DNA from: Rhizobium redzepovicii
GTDB lineage: Bacteria > Pseudomonadota > Alphaproteobacteria > Rhizobiales > Rhizobiaceae
Assembly (NCBI RefSeq): GCF_019793435.1
Contig: NZ_JAILYH010000014.1
Coordinates: forward strand, 124,001-188,000
Length of the DNA: 64,000 nt
Reading direction: 5' to 3'
Positions 59,576 through 64,000 of this stretch are shown one piece after another. Position numbers and translations under genes: made by a program. The notes beneath the pieces were generated by a model. The model saw only the letters and a list, made by a program, of their open reading frames with translations. It searched no databases and had not been told where the DNA came from. Positions within the stretch are counted from its first letter, which is position 1, and the number at the start of each line of letters is the position of its first letter.

Positions 59576-59720
59576 TCACTGTTTCCTTCAATTTCAAGTG
59601 TGAATTAGCGGCGAACGAAGGAATGTCAAATCACTGGCAGGCATGATTTCGCTTCCGCCAAGAGCCGATCACCAGTGGTTCGGATATATGCCTGTCCGGG
59701 CGGTGCGAAACGGCGAGCGC

Positions 59721-60614
59721 TTATGCTCGATAGCGAAGTGCATCGACGACGAGGGCAAATGCCGGCGACGTATGCCGGCGGCTCGGATAGTAGAGATGGT
59801 AGCCGGAAAACGGCGGGCACCAATCCTCGAGGACGCGCACCAGTCGTCCATCGGCCAGATGCGCCTCGACCAAGTTCTCCGGCATGTATGCCAGCCCCAG
59901 ACCTGCCAGTACTGCGTTCAGCCGCAGCGCTATATTGTTGAAAACCAATTGCCCTTCGACCCGAACTCTGAGCTCGCGCCCGTCCTTTTCGAACTCCCAT
60001 GCATAAACGCTGCCATAGGTCGGCAGGCGCAGATTGATGCAATTGTGATCTGTAAGGTCCTGCGGCGTCAGCGCCTTCGGCCTGGTGTCGAAATAGGCGG
60101 GAGCGCCGACTACGGCCATGCGCATGTCGGGGCCGATGCGCACCGCAATCATGTCCTTCGCTACCTGTTCTCCAAGCCGCACCCCTGCATCGTAGCGCTC
60201 CGCGACGATGTCGGTCAGACCGTAGTCGACGATGATTTCGACATTGATATCGGGATATTCAGGCAGGAGCTTTGCCAAGGCGGGCCAAAGGACGGCATTG
60301 GCCGCATGCTCGCCCGCATTGATGCGAATGGTGCCTGCCGGCTTCTCCCGAAACGCGCTTAAGGCGGCCAGCTCGCTCTCGATCTCGTCGAGGCGCGGCC
60401 CGATGGAGACGAGCAGGCGTTCGCCGGCCTCTGTCGGCGCGACGCTGCGGGTCGTGCGTGTCAGCAATCGCAGTCCAAGTCGCTCCTCGAGCCCGCGGAT
60501 GGTGTGGCTGAGTGCCGATTGCGACACACCCAGCTTACCCGCCGCCTTTGTGAAGCTCTGTGCGCGTGCAACGGCGAGGAAGGCGATGAGGTCGTTGACG
60601 GCGGGGCGCGGCAT
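59721..60614 (-). CDS. LysR family transcriptional regulator
   Basis: A 297-residue LysR regulator. The helix-turn-helix is at residues 8-60: LIAFLAVARAQSFTKAAGKL, GVSQSALSHTIRGLEERLGL, then LLTRTTRSVAPTEAGERLL. The effector domain begins GTIRINAGEHAANAVLWPAL and contains MIAVRIGPDMRMAVVGAPAY. It belongs to the subgroup commonly controlling adjacent oxidoreductase genes. It is divergent from the cupin and aldo/keto reductase genes and probably regulates them. Confidence 0.93.
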   Translation of the reverse strand: MPRPAVNDLIAFLAVARAQSFTKAAGKLGVSQSALSHTIRGLEERLGLRLLTRTTRSVAPTEAGERLLVSIGPRLDEIESELAALSAFREKPAGTIRINAGEHAANAVLWPALAKLLPEYPDINVEIIVDYGLTDIVAERYDAGVRLGEQVAKDMIAVRIGPDMRMAVVGAPAYFDTRPKALTPQDLTDHNCINLRLPTYGSVYAWEFEKDGRELRVRVEGQLVFNNIALRLNAVLAGLGLAYMPENLVEAHLADGRLVRVLEDWCPPFSGYHLYYPSRRHTSPAFALVVDALRYRA

Positions 60615-60696
60615 TTATGAAACTTTCTCATGGGTTCTTGCCGTTTATACCATCTAATCGCGATCAGGCGCACGCCCTAAATACCTTTTCACTCGA

Positions 60697-60738
60697 GTGG
60701 ACATGTCCACCCCGACATCGAAAGCCCGACATCGAAAG
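60697..60738 (+). promoter_or_regulatory. Palindrome and tandem repeat upstream of the cupin gene
   Basis: GTGGACATGTCCAC (60697-60710) is a perfect palindrome. It is followed directly by two perfect tandem copies of CCCGACATCGAAAG (60711-60724 and 60725-60738), which end ten bases before the cupin ATG. The palindrome is a candidate site for the LysR regulator; the tandem copies lie in the untranslated leader and include the ribosome-binding region (AAAGGAAG). Confidence 0.6.
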
Positions 60739-60748
60739 GAAGACAAGA

Positions 60749-61144
60749 ATGGATATCAAGCGAAGCGGTTCGCAACCTTCGGCAAACGGACCAGCCGATT
60801 GGTTTACCGGCAGCGTGCGTGTCGACCCGCTGTTTGCCGTGACCAGCCCCGCACGTGCGGCCGGCGCCAGCGTCACCTTCGAGCCCGGAGCCCGCACCGC
60901 CTGGCACACCCATCCGCTCGGCCAGACGCTGATCGTCACGTCGGGTTGCGGTCGCGTGCAGCGCGAGGGCGGCCCCGTCGAGAAGATCCGCGCCGGCGAC
61001 GTCGTCTGGTTCGCCCCGGGTGAACGCCATTGGCACGGCGCATCGCCGACGACGGCGATGACCCATATCGCCATCCAGGAACAGCTCGATGGCAAGGTTG
61101 TCGACTGGCTGGAGCATGTCACCGACACGCAATACCAAGGTTAG
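60749..61144 (+). CDS. Cupin domain protein
   Basis: A 131-residue single-domain cupin. The two metal motifs are visible as FEPGARTAWHTHPLGQTLIV (His-x-His and Gln) and IRAGDVVWFAPGERHWHGAS (Glu, His). It belongs to the carboxymuconolactone-decarboxylase-associated or quercetinase-like small cupins often placed beside aldo/keto reductases. The ATG at 60749 follows AAAGGAAGAC. The substrate is unknown. It is 14 bases before the aldo/keto reductase and clearly in the same operon. Confidence 0.88.
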   Translation: MDIKRSGSQPSANGPADWFTGSVRVDPLFAVTSPARAAGASVTFEPGARTAWHTHPLGQTLIVTSGCGRVQREGGPVEKIRAGDVVWFAPGERHWHGASPTTAMTHIAIQEQLDGKVVDWLEHVTDTQYQG

Positions 61145-61158
61145 AAAAGGAAACTTCT

Positions 61159-62148
61159 ATGCAGAAACGTGAGCTTGGAAAGAGCGGACTTCATGTCTCG
61201 GCCATCGGTCTCGGCTGCATGGGGCTGAGTTACGGTTATGGCCCGGCGACAGGTATTCAGGAAGCGACAGCACTAATCCAGCGGGCATTCGAACGCGGCG
61301 TGAACCTCTTCGACACGGCCGAGGCCTATGGCCCCTACAAGAACGAAGAGCTTCTGGGAGAGGCGCTTGCCCCCTTTCGCAACGAGGTGGTGATCGCCAC
61401 AAAATTCGGTTTTAACTTCGATGCCAATGGTGGCCAGAGCGGCATGAACAGCCGCCCGGAACAGATCCGCGCGGTGGCCCACCAGGCGCTGAAGCGCTTG
61501 AAGACCGATGTCATCGATCTGTTCTACCAGCATCGCGTCGATCCGGATGTTCCGATCGAGGACGTCGCCGGCACGGTCAAGGCGTTGATCGCGGAAGGCA
61601 AGGTCCGGCATTTCGGACTCTCCGAAGCCGGCGCCCAGACGATCCGGCGCGCCCATGCCGTCCAGCCTGTGACGGCGCTGCAGAGCGAATATTCGCTCTG
61701 GTGGCGCGAGCCCGAGCAAGAGATCCTGCCGGTGCTGGAGGAACTCGGAATCGGCTTCGTGCCGTTTAGTCCGCTCGGCAAGGGCTTCCTCACCGGCGCG
61801 ATCAGCGAAACCACAACCTTCGACAGCAAGGACTTTCGCAACATCGTTCCGCGGTTTTCGGCAGACGCGCGAAAGGCCAACCAGGTGCTCGTCGATCTCC
61901 TCGCAGAGATCGCTGCGCACAAGAAGGTCACCCCGGCCCAGGTGGCGCTCGCCTGGCTGCTGGCGCAGAAACCCTGGATCGTACCGATCCCCGGCACCAC
62001 CAAACTGCATCGGCTTGACGAGAACATCGCAGCCGCCGAGGTCGAACTTACTGTTGAGGATCTCGGCAATATTGAAAGCGCGCTCGCCACCATCAAGGTG
62101 AAAGGCGATCGTTATCCCGCGCATCTGCAGGCAAGGGTCAACCGCTGA
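61159..62148 (+). CDS. Aldo/keto reductase
   Basis: A 329-residue NADPH-dependent oxidoreductase with a TIM barrel. Markers: MQKRELGKSGLHVSAIGLGC start, GVNLFDTAEAYGPYKNEELL with the catalytic Asp and Tyr, the catalytic Lys in VIATKFGFNF, the His in LFYQHRVDP, and the NADP-binding FVPFSPLGKGFLTG and PIPGTTKLHRLDENI. It resembles the YajO/YhdN-type group. AAAAGGAAACTT precedes the ATG. The physiological carbonyl substrate is unknown. It is likely controlled by the divergent LysR protein. Confidence 0.93.
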   Translation: MQKRELGKSGLHVSAIGLGCMGLSYGYGPATGIQEATALIQRAFERGVNLFDTAEAYGPYKNEELLGEALAPFRNEVVIATKFGFNFDANGGQSGMNSRPEQIRAVAHQALKRLKTDVIDLFYQHRVDPDVPIEDVAGTVKALIAEGKVRHFGLSEAGAQTIRRAHAVQPVTALQSEYSLWWREPEQEILPVLEELGIGFVPFSPLGKGFLTGAISETTTFDSKDFRNIVPRFSADARKANQVLVDLLAEIAAHKKVTPAQVALAWLLAQKPWIVPIPGTTKLHRLDENIAAAEVELTVEDLGNIESALATIKVKGDRYPAHLQARVNR

Positions 62149-62152
62149 GAAC

Positions 62153-62184
62153 AGAAGCGGCCGCCATCGTTTGCGGCCGCTTCT
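62153..62184. terminator. Bidirectional hairpin between the aldo/keto reductase and GST genes
   Basis: AGAAGCGGCCGC (62153-62164) and GCGGCCGCTTCT (62173-62184) form a perfect 12-pair stem with loop CATCGTTT, between two convergent genes. The T content after the stem is low, but position and stability support termination in both directions. Confidence 0.75.
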
Positions 62185-62192
62185 TCATCGCG

Positions 62193-62828
62193 TCATCGTC
62201 TCGGCGCCGGCGCGTTCTCCTGGAAAGCCGGGATTGTCTCGAGCCTGCCGACAATCTCGGCAATACTGGGCCACCGGGCGAGATCGAAGCCCATGCGTCG
62301 GGCGCTGATCGCCTGCGGGAAGAGAAAGATATCGGCAACGCCAGGCCGGTCGCCGACGGCGAAGGCGCCCGGCCTCCGGCCGGCAATCATCGTCTCCACA
62401 GCCGCCATTCCCTCGCCGACCCAATGGCGGCTCCAGCCGGCGATGGCATCGGCATTGGCCTGGAAGGTCGTTTTGAGATGCAGCCCGATCCGCGGCGGCA
62501 GCAGCGCATGGATCTCGGCGGCGATCGCCAGGGCGATCGACCGCGCCAGCGCCCGGCCCTCCGCTGTGTCGGGCAGCAGGGCCGGTTGCGGCTGGACCTC
62601 GTCGAGATATTCGACGATCGCCAGCGACTGGGTGATGAGAACGCCATCATCCGTCAGCAAGGCCGGCACCAGCCCTTGCGGATTGACGCTGCGATATCCG
62701 GCCTGCCGGCTCTCGGCCTCTTCGCCGAGAATGGAGATCGGCAGCACCTCGGCCGTCAGCCCCTTAAGGGCGAGCGCGATCCGAACTCTTGAGGTCGCCG
62801 AGGAAATTTCGTTCTGATAGAGTTTCAC
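62193..62828 (-). CDS. maiA: Maleylacetoacetate isomerase-like (zeta class) glutathione S-transferase
   Basis: A 211-residue thioredoxin-fold plus helical-domain protein. The N-terminal NEISSATSRVRIALALKGL corresponds to the zeta-class motif SSCxxRVRIALxLK, but the usual Cys is Ala. The glutathione-binding VNPQGLVPALLTDDG and TQSLAIVEYLDE follow, and the length matches maleylacetoacetate isomerase. That enzyme acts in tyrosine/phenylalanine breakdown; no fah or hmgA genes are nearby, so another glutathione-dependent reaction is possible. It starts at a GTG (62828) that overlaps the stop of a small upstream gene as GTGA, indicating translational coupling. Confidence 0.8.
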   Translation of the reverse strand: MKLYQNEISSATSRVRIALALKGLTAEVLPISILGEEAESRQAGYRSVNPQGLVPALLTDDGVLITQSLAIVEYLDEVQPQPALLPDTAEGRALARSIALAIAAEIHALLPPRIGLHLKTTFQANADAIAGWSRHWVGEGMAAVETMIAGRRPGAFAVGDRPGVADIFLFPQAISARRMGFDLARWPSIAEIVGRLETIPAFQENAPAPRR

Positions 62829-62977
62829 TGTCTTTCTCCCTGATGGCCTGAAGAGGAAACCGTGGACGCCGCCGTCACAAGGCCGGCGAGCGGCGAAGGC
62901 TCCCGCGAACTTACGTCGTAGATGCAGGGCGCGGCGAAGACCGTCGCGCCCAGAATGCAGATGATCATCAATCGCAT
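62825..62977 (-). CDS. Small secreted protein coupled to the GST gene
   Basis: A 50-residue ORF on the minus strand, MRLMIICILGATVFAAPCIY then DVSSREPSPLAGLVTAASTV and SSSGHQGERQ. GGAGGTTTTG stands directly before the ATG, an almost ideal ribosome-binding site. The first 17 residues form a signal peptide or membrane segment ending in AAPC. The TGA overlaps the GTG start of the GST gene in GTGA, which otherwise has no strong ribosome-binding site, so its translation probably depends on this ORF. Function unknown; it may encode a real small protein or mainly serve coupling. Confidence 0.55.
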   Translation of the reverse strand: MRLMIICILGATVFAAPCIYDVSSREPSPLAGLVTAASTVSSSGHQGERQ

Positions 62978-63015
62978 CAAAACCTCCATCGGCGAGGCCG
63001 ATCGGTCGCTATCCG

Positions 63016-63432
63016 TCAGACAACGATCAATTCGACATGGATATTGCCGCGCGTGGCCTTCGAATAGGGGCAGGTCCGGTGCGCCTCATCCACCAGCGCC
63101 TTCGCGACATCCGCTTCGATGCCAGGCAAGCTGACATTGAGGCGGGCTTGCAGGAAATACCCGCCGTCGGTCGATCCGAGATCGACCTCGGCATTCACCG
63201 CGGTCTCCGCCGGAAGCCCGACCTTCAGCTTGCCTGCGGCTATGCCGATTGCGCCGATGAAGCAGGCCGACCAGCCGGCGGCGAAAAGCTGTTCGGGATT
63301 GGTGCCCGGCCGCGCGCTGCCGGGCGGCGAGAGCTTGATATTTAGCTCTCCGTCATCGCTCTGCGAAGCGCCGTCGCGCCCACCGGTGGTGCGGGTCTTG
63401 CCGGTATAAAGAACCTTGTCGATCTTGGTCAT
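63016..63432 (-). CDS. ohr: Organic hydroperoxide resistance protein (Ohr/OsmC family)
   Basis: A 138-residue thiol peroxidase that reduces organic hydroperoxides using lipoyl-type reductants. The two reactive cysteines are in FAAGWSACFIGAIG and AHRTCPYSKATRGN, spaced as in Ohr. KVLYTGKTRTTGGRDGASQS and the conserved Arg/Glu features agree. The ATG at 63432 (MTKIDKVLYT) is the family start; the frame is open further upstream. No OhrR regulator is seen in the immediate neighbourhood. Confidence 0.93.
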   Translation of the reverse strand: MTKIDKVLYTGKTRTTGGRDGASQSDDGELNIKLSPPGSARPGTNPEQLFAAGWSACFIGAIGIAAGKLKVGLPAETAVNAEVDLGSTDGGYFLQARLNVSLPGIEADVAKALVDEAHRTCPYSKATRGNIHVELIVV

Positions 63433-63624
63433 GGAAACACTCCTTGTCTCGGTCGCTACTCGCGATCGGATCGCCTCAGGCGATCGGGTTGAACGGAGTG
63501 AGGTTTGACCGACTGTTATATCCGGCATGTTTCCGAAATCGGCCGAAATGTCACAAAACGTAGCATCCGGCATCCAGGACATTATCCCATACAAACCGCC
63601 GGAAATTTTTCCGGCAGGCCAGCA

Positions 63625-64000
63625 TCACCGAAGGGTGACTTCCGCCGCCAGCCCGCCGCCGGCGCGATTGTAGAGCCGGAGCGATCCGCCGATCTTGGCC
63701 GTCAGTTGTTGGGCGATCGCAAGACCAAGACCCGTGCCGCCCGTCTCCCGGTTGCGGGATTGCTCCAGCCGGAAGAACGGCTGCATGGCGGCTTCGAGCA
63801 TGTCTTCAGGAATTCCAGGCCCCCGATCCATCACGGTGATGACGACATTGTTTTCCGCATTGTGCTCGACGCTGATTTCGGCAGCACCCGCAAACTTCAA
63901 CGCATTGTCGATGAAATTCGACAGGATGCGGCGAAGGGCATGCGGCTTGGTCAAGGCGGCGCCCTGAACCAGCCCGACGACGGTCACCGCCTTTCCGGTG
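63625..64000 (-). CDS. Sensor histidine kinase, C-terminal ATPase domain (partial)
   Basis: The gene enters from the right edge; only the last 124 residues are in the window. They form the HATPase domain: NFIDNALKFAG (N-box), VMDRGPGIPEDMLEAAMQPF (G1, with F-box) and GGTGLGLAIAQQLTAKIGG (G2), ending EVTLR. This is the catalytic part of a two-component sensor kinase. The sensor domain and phospho-His part lie outside the window, so the signal is unknown. Confidence 0.88.
   Translation of the reverse strand, partial: TGKAVTVVGLVQGAALTKPHALRRILSNFIDNALKFAGAAEISVEHNAENNVVITVMDRGPGIPEDMLEAAMQPFFRLEQSRNRETGGTGLGLAIAQQLTAKIGGSLRLYNRAGGGLAAEVTLR

Noticed and set aside
1..64000. tRNA, rRNA or CRISPR arrays
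   Set aside because: No cloverleaf ending in a CCA-like tail, no rRNA-like conserved blocks and no regularly spaced direct repeats were recognised on reading through.

Overview
The window is typical Rhizobiales chromosomal DNA, most likely from the Rhizobium leguminosarum/etli group. This rests on high GC, densely packed short operons, a type II DAHP synthase, an LtrA-family protein, a methyl-accepting protein ending in a WEEF tether, and rhizobial-style mosaic palindromes between genes. No rRNA, tRNA, phage, insertion sequence or CRISPR array was recognised.

Layout. 1-6.7 kb: tail of an unknown gene, bluB under a cobalamin riboswitch, a DHA2-type efflux pump, a chemoreceptor followed by a secreted Cache-like protein, and a type I DAHP synthase behind a classical attenuator whose leader peptide contains Phe-Tyr-Trp-Tyr. 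6.7-8.3 kb: AT-rich patch with small unrecognised ORFs and a gene remnant. 8.3-24 kb: housekeeping genes (TolB-like propeller, nadE, DUF1003, GFA protein, MsbA-like exporter, type II DAHP synthase, TadG-like protein, gor, acyP, DUF2059, rpiA, gph, L,D-transpeptidase). 24-35 kb: fumC and a class I fumarase separated by a VCBS-like gene, a diguanylate cyclase, a MarR/hydrolase pair, LtrA, DUF971 and moaA.

35.4-45.2 kb is an accessory carbohydrate locus: SorC-type regulator, FGGY kinase and a split transketolase on the minus strand, divergent from a ribose-type ABC transporter and two SDR dehydrogenases on the plus strand. Related 16-bp palindromes lie in the divergent promoter region and in front of the regulator. 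The genes suggest uptake of a sugar or polyol, oxidation to a ketose, phosphorylation, and C2 transfer by the transketolase.

45.2-52.7 kb is a 5-oxoproline-type locus (pxpA, NRAMP-like transporter, DUF1445, fused pxpB-pxpC, orphan biotin carboxylase with biotinyl domain, GntR regulator) resembling the Bacillus ycsF-ycsG-ycsI-kipI-kipA cluster. 52.8-56 kb: SDR, EamA exporter, mobA-mobB. 56-59.6 kb: a double-domain KaiC-like ATPase overlapping a hybrid histidine kinase with an N-terminal pseudo-receiver. 59.7-64 kb: LysR regulator, cupin, aldo/keto reductase, a maleylacetoacetate-isomerase-like GST preceded by a coupled 50-residue small gene, Ohr, and the C-terminal part of a sensor kinase cut by the window edge.

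The most interesting signals are the Phe/Tyr/Trp attenuator, the SorC-type operators with the split-transketolase locus, the KaiC/pseudo-receiver kinase pair, and the coupled small gene before the GST.
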